Assembly: GCF_025602895.1 (NCBI RefSeq)
Contig: NW_026516255.1
Coordinates: 124,001-188,000 of the forward strand
Source: Polychytrium aggregatum
Taxonomy: Eukaryota; Chytridiomycota; Chytridiomycetes; Polychytriales
DNA length: 64,000 nucleotides
Direction: 5' to 3'
The notes under the pieces were generated by a model. The model saw only the letters and a list, made by a program, of their open reading frames with translations. It was not told where the DNA came from and searched no databases. Below are positions 11,049 through 22,300 of this stretch, piece after piece (position 1 is the stretch's first letter; every line of letters begins with the position of its first letter). A program made the translations under genes and the position numbers.

Positions 11049-13461
11049 CTAGGGTTTCAGTTTGACGAGGATGACGCTGACGTTGTCGGTAGACCCGATA
11101 TCCAGGGCCTTCTGTGCCAGAACCTCGGCTACGCCCGTGGTGAGGATATCCACCGTGACGGCGTTGCTTCCCGCAGAGATCTCCGACTCGGCGTTATCCA
11201 GGCTCTGGGTGGGCTCGGCGAGGCTGGAGGTTCGACGGCCCCAGCCATTGTTGTCGTCCTGTACATTCTCTTCGAAATAGCCGTGCTCGCGCTTTCGGAG
11301 CCACTCGTGGATGTCCTTGTTGCTCATGACATCCGTCAGGCCGTCCGACGCCAGCAGCAGATATTTCTCCTTGCCCGTGAGGGTGATGCTCCGGGTCTGG
11401 GGAGTAGCGGTGACCTGAGGGATGTGGTAGTCGCCAAAGGACCTAGTGACGCTCAAGAGCCCGTTGAGCCGGATCGACCTGCCGTCCCGGAGAAACTCGC
11501 CACCTTCAGCCACACAGCGCTGCTTCTCATCCTCGTTGTGGCCTGTGTGCTCGACGATCAGCTTTTCGGATGTGCCGTCCTCGTTGAACAGAATGGCGAC
11601 CGAATCGCCGACCCAGGCAACATGCAGCTGGTTGTCTGCCAATGCGGCAACGACAGCTGTCGAGCCACTCTTCACGCGGCAGTCACCGGCCTCCATGGCG
11701 GCTTTGAGCTTGGAGTTGACCGTCCCAAACGCCTCCTTGAAGGCGTTTTCGGCATTGCTGGGAAATCCCGGCTGCTGGGCCACGACCCAGTGCAGGTGCG
11801 TGGCTACGTACTCAGATGTGACTTCCCCGGCATGGCCATCGTATACGGCATAGAACGACAGCGGCCGGTGCTCGGGACCCTGACGCGCATCATGAACCGG
11901 AGCCAAGATGTGAGTCAGCATGACGTGGCCTTGTCCGAGCGAGCCCGTATGCACCAGCATGGAGTATGGCGGGATGGCTGCGTTGCTCCACATCACAATG
12001 CACAGCAGGGCGGAAAGGGAGTGCGCTCGACAATGCGCACGAGGCTGTATCGTCCAAAAACAAAGCCGATTGCATCTGCCAAAGCCCTGTCGCCCGACTG
12101 GCGCCAGGTGCATGAATAACGACTTCGTACCAGGAGTTCGTTGAGATACGTTCGGACAACGATGCGATCCTCGTTTTTGCTCTTCCATCCCTTGAGTGAA
12201 GCGCCATCGGCAGCATATCGACGCTTGTCCACAGGCGCCGCCATGGCCTCACTGCGACAAGGAGAGACAGATCCGAAAGCCGTTCAGGGCATGAACCCCA
12301 TGTTCAAAAGAGATACACACCCTATGCACTCAATGAGCGCCGAGAGCAGGCCAGGAGAGGGAAGGACATACCGGACGACCTTGTCCAGCTGGGTTTCCAG
12401 CAGCGTCTGAAGGGCAGGTTGAACCCTGTCGATGACGTCCTGGCGCTTGTACACCTTGGGCGAGGGAGTCGCCACCCGCTGCAGCGTCTCGGTCGGATTG
12501 GACGGGAGGGTCGAAGATCGCGGGCGAGACAGCGTGAAGCTTGTGACGGCCGATCGCAGCAAGGAAATCGGATCGGCCCGTTTGGCGGTATTGTTGCGGC
12601 TCAAGGAAAAATAGGTCTTCCAGGGACTCGGGGGCCCGCCCTCATCGCTCGGCTCGCTCGAGATCTTGGGTACGGTCGTGTCCAGGAGGAGGGCATCGAC
12701 TTGCGGGCTGGGATGCACCTTGGTGGTTGTGGTGGTGGTGGTGTCTGTGCGGCGACGGATGTGGGGCGACAGATGTGCTCATGAGTTGTCTCTGGCCACG
12801 AATCCTCCAGATACCAGTGTCGAGTTGGGGAAGCAGCGACCAGCCACCGACATCATTCAGCGATGATGCGAATAATAAAGGCGCGTAGCAGTGGATACGT
12901 ACTCGAGAGAGCTCCTGACGCCTGCAGCTCCTCGACGACCTGCAGACACACGAGCCGGGCAATCTTTGTGGCGATAAGCTCGAGGACGGTAAGGGGAATC
13001 GGCACCCGCTGCGGGTCGTCGCCGAGCAAGGCGCCCTCGGTGGCCAGAGCAGAATATTCAGAGCTGCATGCGGATATCACAGCAGAAGCGACAGGTGGGT
13101 CCACCCCGAGAGCAAGACGGAGCGGTTAGAACAGCCAGGCAATGCGGGGTCCGACAGAGGAGGGGGGAGCCGGCCGATCCTGGCCGGGTCCACCTCCAAG
13201 GTCGCAATAGCAGCGGGGCGGCTTGATGCTTGGCAGTAGACACAAGCAAGTCGCATGGACTGAATGTGCTGACGACGGCGACTTGGACAAGAGTGCCTCC
13301 TGCGTGCTGCCGACTGCCAAGCGAAGGAGGAAGAGAAGAGCCAATCGCCGCACAAAGACACACCTGCAATAGACGCAAAGCATGGCCTCGCGGGCAATGA
13401 CGGGCAGGAGCTGCGAGGGCTCCACGTCGGCCGGGACCCATCGTCCGGCTCTGGGGGGCAT
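11049..13461 (-). CDS. PP2C-family Ser/Thr phosphatase with N-terminal extension
   Basis: Metal-dependent protein phosphatase (PPM/PP2C) that dephosphorylates Ser/Thr residues. Proposed exons: 13461-13364, 13063-12903, about 12744-12372, 12251-12131, 11879-11049; 1584 nt, 527 aa. The PP2C core occupies about residues 255-527: GWKSKNEDR (metal Asp), SFYAVYDGHAGE (DGH metal site), KSGSTAVVAAL, HVAWVGDSVAIL, SVTRSFGDYH, LLLASDGLTDVMS and GSTDNVSVILVKL (last metal Asp). The N-terminal 250 residues include a predicted-helical segment (LLPVIAREAMLCVYC, LTVLELIATKIARLVCLQVVEEL) and a Thr/Ser/Pro-rich linker, and were not recognised. The join of exons 3-4 (gtatgt donor, ttgtcgcag acceptor) places the ATG at 12244 inside the protein. 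A shorter transcript starting there would encode the catalytic domain alone. The exon 3 acceptor is the weakest call. Confidence 0.82.
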
Positions 13462-14757
13462 CGCTGGTGAGAGTAAGTCTGGGGTTCTAGATGACCGGGG
13501 GTCTGGTTGTGGATGGCCGATGCCACTGGGCAGCGACAGATGCGGACAAGAGCCCAGAGGAGAGGGGAGCCGACAGGACGAGACCAGGAGACGGCCTCCG
13601 GGCGAGAAGAGCCGCTCTCGCGGGAGGCGAGTGGCGACGGGCGCATGGAGCAGCGAACCTGCCATATATGGGGCGGGGCGTCGCACGGCGGCCGGCACTG
13701 GGCACAGTGGACGGCGGTTGGGCTGTGTGGGCTGGGGACAAGGGTCTGCGTGCGCAAGAGAACAGACATTTGGGCGATGTGCGATGTGCAATGTGCAATG
13801 TGTGGTGTGCGATGTGCGATGTGCGATGTGTGGTGTGGCCGGATTATACTTTCGGATGCATGACAACCGGCCATTTGGAAACACGGCACTTGCACATGTC
13901 CATGGTTTGTGTCCGTTGAATGCTGTCGATCCGGCCGCCTGGCTGAACGGCGCCCGTTTGCATTCGCGCTGATGCGATGGCCTTGGCCGATGAGATATCG
14001 CATTCTTGGACAAACTCCGTGGGCAGTCTAGTCACATTGGAATGGACACCCACGGAGATGATCGGGCCCGCTTGGTCGTTCGTGGACGAGTCCGCCCCAA
14101 GACTCGAGGACCTCCATCGCCCTCTCGGCCTCCGTTCCCACACCGGTCGCGCATGTACCCCACCCACCCAGACAGACAAGGACATGATGCCGATAGGCGC
14201 ACAACAGAGATGATCCGACGAGATGCCGATGGCATAAATGTACGCACAGCATGATCTAGCACCGGCAGGAGATGCTCCGGCTGTTGCACGCAACTGGATG
14301 AACCTGGCCCGGGCCGCGTGAACGCAGAGCAACTGTGTCGAATGCCTGCGTGCCGGTGCACATGCAGGGCTCTCGAGAATAGCCGATCCTCCACCTGGAA
14401 CCATGCGGCGACTATGCGGCGACTATGCGGCGACCATGTGGCGATCAGACTTGCAAAGTACTGCCGCCCAAGGTCCACCACCGGCCGAGAGCGCAGACCG
14501 AGAGCGCCGCCCCACGTGATGCGGCTGGCAATAAACCGGGGCGGCTGAGTGTGGCGCAGCACTGCCAGGGTCGGCCAACCAGCCCAACCATCCCTTGCGT
14601 CTTCGATCGCATCGCCTTGCATCGCATTGCATCGCCTTGCATCGCCTTGGACTATTGCCGTCGTCGCCGTCCAGGCCAGCCGCACTGACTGCATCTCTGT
14701 CTCGTCCACGTCCTCGTCCACACAAGCCACTCACCCGTCTGCATCCGCATCCCCACC
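13462..14757. other. divergent intergenic region between two PP2C genes
   Basis: Between the oppositely oriented PP2C genes, so it should hold both promoters. It carries the TGCGATG repeat at 13772-13838. A GCATCGCCTTGCATCGCATTG-like repetition at 14608-14650 lies just upstream of the phosphatase start at 14758. Long minus-strand frames in 13.1-14.7 kb have no recognisable domain. Confidence 0.5.
13772..13838 (+). repeat. short tandem repeat, about 7-bp unit (TGCGATG / TGCAATG / TGTGGTG)
   Basis: About nine imperfect copies of a 7-bp unit in the divergent PP2C-PP2C intergenic region. The sequence shows nothing about function. Confidence 0.75.
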
Positions 14758-17245
14758 ATGTTTCTTCCACGCTCGGCTCTGGGACTGCACTGGGCCCGCC
14801 ACGTCTTCCGCACCCAAAACCCGGTCGTGGCGTCGGCGCTCTCGGCTCGTCGCTGGTCGCCCAACACCAAGCTGCTCTTATCCGGCACGGGCCTGGTCAC
14901 CGTCTCGGCCCTCAGTCTCTACTACGGCAACCCGCATCTGCTGGGGCTCCAATGCGACTCGCACTCCACCAGCAGCGCCCAGAGCAAGCTTCCAGGTCGG
15001 CCGGACCTCTCAGCCGACGACATCAATGCCGAGCTGTGGAAGGACCAGTCGACGTTCGACACTGGCGGCGTCGCAAAGACCTGTCGCGTGGATGTCAACT
15101 ATCTCGAGTCCAACCGCCCGATCGAAGATCGCCACTTTGTCGGCACCTTTGACCGCGGCCTTCTCGTGGGCATCTTTGACGGTAAGGCGGCGCTACGGGG
15201 CTGCCAGCCGATGCATAGGAGTACATGGGTCGCTGCCCTGATCGGCCGCCGAGCACAACCGCCGCGACCGAGGCTTTGGACGCTACACGACGGGCACATC
15301 GGCGTATCGGCCCATCTTGCATGTGCATTCCTGGTGCAGTGCGACGCGCCTAAGCGATTACTGACGGCTCAAACCTGGCTTGCTCTCTTCCTTGATCAGG
15401 CCACGCCGGCGACGAGGCCGTCAAGCTGGCCAGCAATGTCCTCCCGAGCTACATCGGCAGCGCCATCAAATCCTCATCGTCCATCGGCCAGGCACTTGTC
15501 CAAGCCTTCGAGAGCTTTGATCGCCATCTCTACAACATCCCCAAAGAGATCCTGCCTGACTTTGAGCGCCTGAGCGCCAACCAGGTTTCCTGGATCGACA
15601 TTCCGGCCGAAGCCCGCAAGCGGCTACTCCAGGCTCTCTCGGGCTGCTGTGCCTCGTTTGCGTACGTCAAGAACGACAAAGTGACGGTGGCCAACTCGGG
15701 CGACACCCGCATCTTTATCGGCCATCGGCTGAGTGAGGGCGTCTATGAGGCGCGCGATCTGACGGACGACCACCAGCCTGGCAATCCTTCGGAACTGGCC
15801 CGCATGCGAGCCGAGCATCCCGGCGAGCACGAAACCGTGGCGAGCTACCACCCTTCCGAAGTCAACGGGCCCTTGCGCGTACTTGGCGGCATGATGCCGT
15901 CCCGAAGTGAGTATGGCGCATCCGCCCTTCTGGAAAGGGGGCTGTGGTTTGCCAACGAGCGGATTTACATCGGCAGCGACCAGTACTGCGTCTTCATGCC
16001 GTATGCTGGCAGATCACACTGTCCTGCATGTGTGTTGCTTCTAACTGCGAGCCGGTCGTCTGCCCCCACGTATTGGATCTGCGCATCCGCATCCATATCC
16101 AGCACTCGGCGACATGAAGTACAAGTGGCCACTTGCCTGGCACGAGAAGATTGACGAGATTGTCCTCCGTCGCCCAAGGATCACCAAGACCTCATACCGA
16201 ACCCGGCCCAACTACAAGACGCCTCCTTGTAAGTTGCCTAGCCGAGATAGCCACAACGACGATCGAGAAGTGGTTGTGGTTGTGGTTGTGGTTGTGGTTG
16301 TGGTTGTGGTTGTGGTTGTGGTTGTGGTTGTGGTTGTGGTTGTGGTTGTGGTTGTCGCACTCGGGTCGCACTCGGGTCGCACTTGCATCGATCGCTTGTG
16401 CTCGATGAGTTGGAATTGATAGAGTCTCTTGCCTTCTCGGCTCCTTCCTGGTGCGTGCTGGAGCAGACATCATTCCTACCCCTGAGATCCGCGAGTACGG
16501 CTTGAATAGCAACGACGAGTTCATGGTCCTGGTCACCGACGGTGTGAGCGAAGTACTCACCAACCAGCAAGTGGTTGACGCCGTCGGCAAGTACCTCAGC
16601 ACAACCACGTCTCGCCATGAGACCGCCGAGGACGGACACACGATCGTGGACTCGAACGGCGCAACGCACATCCTGCGGGAGACCCTGGGTCAGATTGGCG
16701 AGGGTGAGTTTGGTCCGCACACGCTCAGCCGGATGCTGTCGCTCGACCCCAAGACGAGCCGGTGGATCCGCGACGACATCACGATCATGGTGGTGTTCTT
16801 CAAGGGCAGCGAGAAGCACCTGAAGAACACAAAGAAGGACGTCCGGCTGGTCATCAGGCCGACGGACGTGAGCCCCTGCCCAAGGCCAAGCTCTGAACGG
16901 CGACAGACTTTGCAAACGAGAGGGCGGACGGCGAGCTGCATCTCCGCACCTGCACCTGCACCTGCAGCGATCTGGCTGCCATGGCTGTCGTCCTTGACAC
17001 AGACTGTCGTCGGGCACATATGTTTCGGGTGGTGGCGGTCTGTGAACACGTCCCGAGGAATCACCGGACGAAGCGAAGGCATAAGGAATCGGATGTCAGA
17101 ACCCGGTTGTCCAGGGATGCCGGAGGGTGGCGGTCGGTTTTGGAGGCGCAGAGGGATGCTGAAGAGTGTGCGGGGATGCGGGAGGATGGCATTGGATGCG
17201 GCTGCAAGCACCCCTTATGCGACCGGGGGTCACGCAGGTCCATGA
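14758..17245 (+). CDS. pyruvate dehydrogenase phosphatase-like PP2C, mitochondrial
   Basis: Member of the PDP branch of PP2C. PDP removes inhibitory phosphates from pyruvate dehydrogenase E1-alpha in the mitochondrial matrix (family knowledge). Exons: 14758-15181, 15400-15906, 16103-16228, 16467 onward. N-terminus MFLPRSALGLHWARHVFR is basic and amphipathic, consistent with mitochondrial import, followed by a hydrophobic stretch at about 40-58. Motifs: NRPIEDRHFVG, LLVGIFDG-HAGDE across intron 1, VTVANSGDTR, LRVLGGMMPSR-TLGDMKYKW across intron 2 (PDP has FRAFGDVKFKW), RPNYKTPPY-IIPTPEIREY across intron 3, MVLVTDGVSE, WIRDDITIMVVFF. These follow PDP rather than other PP2Cs. The 3' end is uncertain: homology stops near 16860, and a gtgagc at 16868 could be a donor, so the 126-codon tail open to 17245 may be intronic. 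Confidence 0.88.
16271..16354 (+). repeat. (TGGTTG)14 hexanucleotide microsatellite in intron 3
   Basis: Fourteen near-perfect TGGTTG copies inside the third intron of the PDP-like gene, between gtaagt at 16229 and the acceptor at 16465-16466. The purity suggests recent expansion and a length polymorphism. Confidence 0.95.
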
Positions 17246-17629
17246 GGCCACCGATCAACCATGAAGCCACCCATGAGGACACCGACGCAGGTCGTTTCAT
17301 GACCATGGCCATGCCAGTGTGGCTTGCATATGCACAAAGTAGCCCTGGACCATCGGACATTGCTCCCCGCCACCCGCCCGCCTGCCTGCCTGCCTGCCTG
17401 CTTTCCTGGCCTCTGCTCACATCCACCGCTGGTCGCAAGCCAACGGTGTCGCCCAAGCCGAGGCTTTCCTGGCCCCGTGAGCCATGAAGCGCTGGAGGAC
17501 GACGGCCATGCCCTCTCCCCGTGGCACTCGGGTGGATGAGAGGCGGCGGGCAGAAGCAGCCGCCGCGGGGACATGATGGCGACGCTCGGTGGCGCTATGT
17601 TGAAATCGGCTGCGCGGGGCGTCGGCCGT

Positions 17630-17690
17630 TGGTTTGTGGTCTGGTCTGCGGTTTGTGGTCTGGTCTGCGGTTTGTGGTCTGCGGTTCGCG
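17630..17690 (+). repeat. tandem repeat of GGTCTGCGGTTTGT-type units
   Basis: Three to four imperfect units of about 18 bp (TCTGGTCTGCGGTTTGTGG) upstream of the aquaporin gene. Confidence 0.75.
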
Positions 17691-17811
17691 GGGATTGCGC
17701 CGCTGTTGCGTTGTTGGTTTGCCAGCCCAGCGGATGAAAAAACGCAAACGCAAGGTGGTGGCGGGCTGTGGAATGCGAGAGGCAAAGCACGCATCCATAC
17801 AACCCAAGGGC

Positions 17812-17817
17812 TATAAA
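17812..17817 (+). promoter_or_regulatory. TATA box (TATAAA) of the aquaporin gene
   Basis: Perfect TATAAA 134 bp upstream of the aquaporin ATG, followed by a CT-rich stretch (17820-17940) typical of highly expressed fungal promoters. Inferred from position and sequence. Confidence 0.55.
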
Positions 17818-17945
17818 GCCGCCGCTTGCCCTCCCAGCCTCGTTTGCCTCCACGCTCCTGCATCCTCATACCAGGCCTGCTCTCTGCACATCCCTCCCCC
17901 AGCCTCGCATCCTCCTTCCCATCTCATAGCTCTCCCTCGCACGCC

Positions 17946-19386
17946 ATGCCCACCTATACCACCACCACCACCACGTCGTCGTCCTCGACCCTCCCCACCG
18001 ACCCCTTCAACGCCCCCCCGCGCTTCTCGGCCCTGACCAAGGACCTCCTCCAGGCCGGCAGTGAGCTCCTCGGCACCTTCATCTTCATCTTTGTCTCGCT
18101 CGGCGCCGTCCAGGCCGCCATCAAGACCCAGGGCGATGCCTTCAACCTGACCGTCGCCACCGCCTTTGGAGGTAAACAGCCGGTGGTGCTCCCGTGCGAG
18201 TGAGATGTGTTTCCTGCAGCTTCCCCTGGCCCTTTTGGTTTCCCCTTTTTCATCGTACTGCATGAAGAGAAGGGGAGTGGCATACACACACTCTGTCGCT
18301 TCTGCGGGTTATTGACATGTTTTCCGTCTGCTGTCCCATGTCTCCCAACATGCGATCCCGCAACCGCAACCACAATCTCCCCTCCGTCGTCCTTGTCTTG
18401 GTCGCCGTTGGCTCCTCTGATCGTGATGAATGGATGAATCGATGAATGAATGGATGGATGAAACGCCGGCAACGACATATCATCCTCCCCGACACCAGTC
18501 GCCCTCACCCTCGCCGTCTCCATCACCTACCGCATCTCCGGCGGTGTCCTCAACCCCGCCATCACCTTTGCCCTGTACCTCCTCAACCTCTTTGAGCTCC
18601 GCAAGTCGCTCCTCTACGCCACCGCCCAGGTCATTGGTGCCTCGCTCGCCACCGGCGCCGTTGCCCTCCTCTTCCCTGGTGACTTCAAGGGTGCCAACCA
18701 GATCCTCGACGACAAGATCACCGTCCTCCAGGTCATTGGCCTCGAGACCCTCCTGACCGCCCTCCTCGTCCTCGTTGTCCTCTTCCTCGCTGTTGAGAAG
18801 TCCCGCGTCACCTTCCTGGCCCCCGTCTTCATCGGCTTCACCGTCTTTGTTGCCCACCTCGTTCTCATCCCCTACGACAACACCTCCCTCAACCCCGCTC
18901 GGTAAGTGTGTGTGTGTGGTTGCGTATCGGATGGAGCTCTACATGGCCCACCACGGAGATGAAGGTGTGGATGTCGATGTGTGGATGTCGATGTGTGGAT
19001 GTCGATGTGTGGATGTCGATGTGTGGATGTCGATGTGTGGATGTCGATGTGTGGATGTCGATGGGAAGGGAGGGAAGGGATGCCAAAGGCTGATGATGAG
19101 GTGTCCCGTCTGCCAAGCAACAGATACTGCTTCCGCTCGTCGCATCCTGATGCTCGCTCATGCTGACATGCTCTTCACCGATCCATGTTCCTCCCCTCAC
19201 AGCTCCTTCGCTGGTTCCCTCGCTGCTGGTATCTGGGCCGACCACTGGGTCTTCTGGGTTGGTCCCCTCCTTGGTGGTGCCGCCGCCGCCGGTGTCTACA
19301 AGTTCTTCAAGTACGTCGACTATGAGGAGCTCAACCCCAACCAGGATGCCAGCAGCAACGAGCACAAGCGCATCATCCTCGTCTAA
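17946..19386 (+). CDS. aquaporin / major intrinsic protein
   Basis: Membrane channel of the MIP family for water or small solutes. Exons: 17946-18171, 18499-18901, 19203-19386; 813 nt, 270 aa. Thr/Ser-rich cytosolic N-terminus, then six hydrophobic segments: LLGTFIFIFVSLGAVQAAI, VALTLAVSITYRI, LLYATAQVIGASLATGAVAL, VIGLETLLTALLVLVVLFL, FLAPVFIGFTVFVAHLVLI and the segment after the second NPA. Both half-helix motifs are intact: GGVLNPAIT (first Asn at about residue 94) and SLNPARSFAG, the latter split by intron 2. The first motif has Val-Leu where classical aquaporins have the SGxHxNPA His. The tail ends YVDYEELNPNQDASSNEHK. Synonymous choice is strongly C-rich (ATC, CTC, GTC), which together with the TATA box suggests high expression. 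Confidence 0.93.
18965..19062 (+). repeat. 14-bp minisatellite, 7 copies (GTGTGGATGTCGAT)
   Basis: Seven essentially perfect 14-bp units in intron 2 of the aquaporin gene. The unit length is not a multiple of 3, yet all frames stay open, so several spurious ORFs cover it. Confidence 0.95.
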
Positions 19387-22300
19387 GCGAGATGCGCGTG
19401 TGGGCCTTTGGTTTGTGGAGGTGCTGCCGACAGGACGCCCCCTCACGGCGAAGTTGTGTTGTGCGTATGTGTAGCGAAGAAGTAAAGGCCCACGATTCCC
19501 CATGAATAGTGGGGAAGGAGGAAGGGAAGGGGACCCATCGGAGTTTGGCAGTCTTGTGACTTTGCCACCGCTCCATGTTTCCTCCCTCTTCCTCTTTGCG
19601 GGCTTCCCTCTCGCTTCACATTGCCGCAAACGGCCCTGGCCAACCCCCGGCAGACTTTCTGCATCCCCCTTGCACTCTCCCCACCCCCTCCCAGTTTGTT
19701 CTCTCGATAGTAATCAACCAGCAAAATGATGTATCTGCGTAGCCCAAATACACAGCTTTGTCCAAACGAGACAACAGTCGGAAGAGAGAGGCAGAGCGAA
19801 TGGATTGGATTCCACTTATCTGGGTGGAGCGGAGCACAGATGGGCCATGACTTGCCTGGTCCACCAGTGCGAGCCTGGCTGCAGCGCTGGTTATCGCTGC
19901 TGCTCTCGTGCAGGCCCGAAATCCGGTGGATCCGGCGGCGGCGAAGACGGCGTCAGCAACATGGCTCCCGGATCTCGCCGCACCAGGAGCCGCACCAGGA
20001 GCCGCGCCATGCATGCCATCATGGCGTGCCATGACCCAGAGCCAGATCCGCCCGACACGCGACGGCGACATGCGGCATGATTCGCCATCGCCTGGAGGCC
20101 TGCTCCACCGCACCACGCAGCCGCCGCCAGCAGCGGCAAACAGAAGCCATGCTCCAGGGCGGATCGGTTCTTTGGAATGGCGCTGACACCGTCTCTGGCG
20201 AGCGGCCCCAGCCTCGGGTCCTGGCCAGGAACGTGGGGGGGGGAAACATGGCCCAGACCAAGGCCCGCACCAAGGCGTGCGCATGTGCGGCAGGCAACGT
20301 GCGGGCGGTGCGGGCGGTGCGTGTGGGGAGCGGCATGTGCGGTGCTGATGGAAGACGGGCCCAGGCCATGTTGCTCCAGGACGGGATCGGTGTGATGGAT
20401 GTGAATGTGACGGATGTGATGGATGTGACGGGTGTGGTGAATTGACAGACACACCGGCGGCAGACACCTGTGGCAGAAGCATCGGCGACAGACCTGGGAT
20501 TGCGCAATCGATGGACGGACGAATCCAGCGAGGAGAAAGAAAGGAAACGAGAAGCAAACGAGCGACACCAGACATGTGCTGTGCTGCGGGACAGGGATCA
20601 AATTTGCACAGGGGGGGGGGACCAATTGCGCAGACCCTTGTTGCCGGGAGCAATCCACAGCCGCGGCACTGGGTGGATGTGCACCACTGCTGGTCTGCGT
20701 GAGTGTCGACATGTCGCCGAATCGGATCTGCAGCATCAATGTCGACAGGGCTGCACTTGATCAGCAACATCAATGGGGCGACTAGTCGCTGCACTGGATG
20801 TCAACATCCACGACGATGCGTCTCGTTTTCTCGTCAGCACGGCGTAATGCCCACAGACTTGCGATTGTCAAGATGCACAGCGACCCAGGCCTCGCCCATT
20901 CCTGCTGCCCACCCACTCTACTCGCACAGCGCAGCCCCGCATTTCATCAGGGCTCTCCGGGTCGGGTGTGCATCCCGCGCGGCTGCTGTTGCTGCTGCTG
21001 TTGTCACTCCAAGCCAAGCCAAGCCAAGCCGAGCCAGACTCGATCCCACCACCACGCCGACCGCCGCTCCATGTCGATCCTGCTCTCGCTCTCTTGTCCT
21101 GGCGCCCTCTTGCGCTCGTCGTGCGCTCGTCGTGCTGCATGAGTGAGTCAGGGCGACGATCGGATGCATTTTTGGGCATCGGACTGGCTGAAACCGGGCG
21201 GGCTGCATCGACAAGGGGGAAGCAGCGCCGCCACCCAAGAAAAAACGTACCCCACCCGGCAAACAAGGGCGTCGGACAGGTCGGATTCGGTGGCGGGTGT
21301 CGCGATCGAGAGGGGGATTGGCAAGAAATCCTGTCTGGTTCAGTGCGGCAGAGGCAAGCAAATCAGAGTGGCCAGAAACGACCAGAGGCCGTGGCAGACA
21401 GGCCGGCAAAGAGGCATCCTGAGCGAGAAAGACCAGGCCGGCATGGTGTTGTCGTGGCCGTGACGATGATGCCGATGATCTTGCGGTGACGATCTTGCCA
21501 TGATGATTTCGCCACGGCCACCTGCCGATCGCGATCCCCTGGCTGCCGACCCAGCCCCGCACGTCAACAAACTGCCCCGTGGCCCAGGCCGATCGATTGT
21601 GCCAGGCAGACAGACAAGAGCCAGCCGGAAAACAACCGAGCGAGCAGGCCCGCACAAGCAGGCAAGGCAGGACAAAGCAGCCAGAGCAGACGAGCGAGGT
21701 ACATGCGACACTGGCAATCCCGCCCCTTGTTGCCTCCCCCGCGCTCACCCGGCGGCCTTGCTGGGTTTGCCGGAGAGAGTGTGTGGTGGAGGACGTGCGG
21801 GCGGCTCGTTCGTCCCTATCGCTCGGGCCTTGTTGCGCCGCTATCTCTGGCTGACCTTTGCCCCGCATGACCTCGGGGCAAGGCGACACAGGCCTCGCGG
21901 CCCACTGGCGGCCCGGCTGCACGTTCTTTCTCCTGAAGACTGCCGGCCCTTGCTGCCCACCCACGAGGTACAGCGGCTTGGACAGCGTGTTATGGCCTCG
22001 GCGAGGAGGAGGCGCTGTGGAGACGAGAGCCAGAGCCAGGACCAAGGTGCGTGCGAGACGGGGGGCGAGCAGCAAAGCACGCGGACAGAGAATGCAGAAA
22101 GGGAGCAATGTGCAAGCCACGGACGATGCTGGTCGATAGCGAATGGCTGGTGTTGGATGGCTAATAGCTAATGCTCTGCGATCTGCGATCCCCAAGCAAC
22201 GACCCACAACCCACCATCCACAACCCAGCGAGACTGCCGAGACCAGACTTGCTCCTTGCGCAATTGTTTGCCCCTCTTGACCCGGTCCGTGACAGGCAAT

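Larger units (their letters stand above)
17246..17945. other. intergenic / aquaporin upstream region
   Basis: Contains a CCTGCCTGCCTG tract at 17385-17400, a GGTCTGCGGTTTGT repeat at 17630-17690 and the aquaporin TATA box. No gene is supported. Confidence 0.55.

Noticed and set aside
13077-14730. Several 200-300-codon minus-strand frames upstream of the PP2C gene
   Set aside because: They run in several phases through the TGCGATG repeat and the real first exon, and none has a recognisable domain.
18965-19062. Regular repeats as a CRISPR array
   Set aside because: Units are contiguous with no unique spacers, inside an intron of a eukaryotic gene. The same holds for the arrays at 26443 and 28542.
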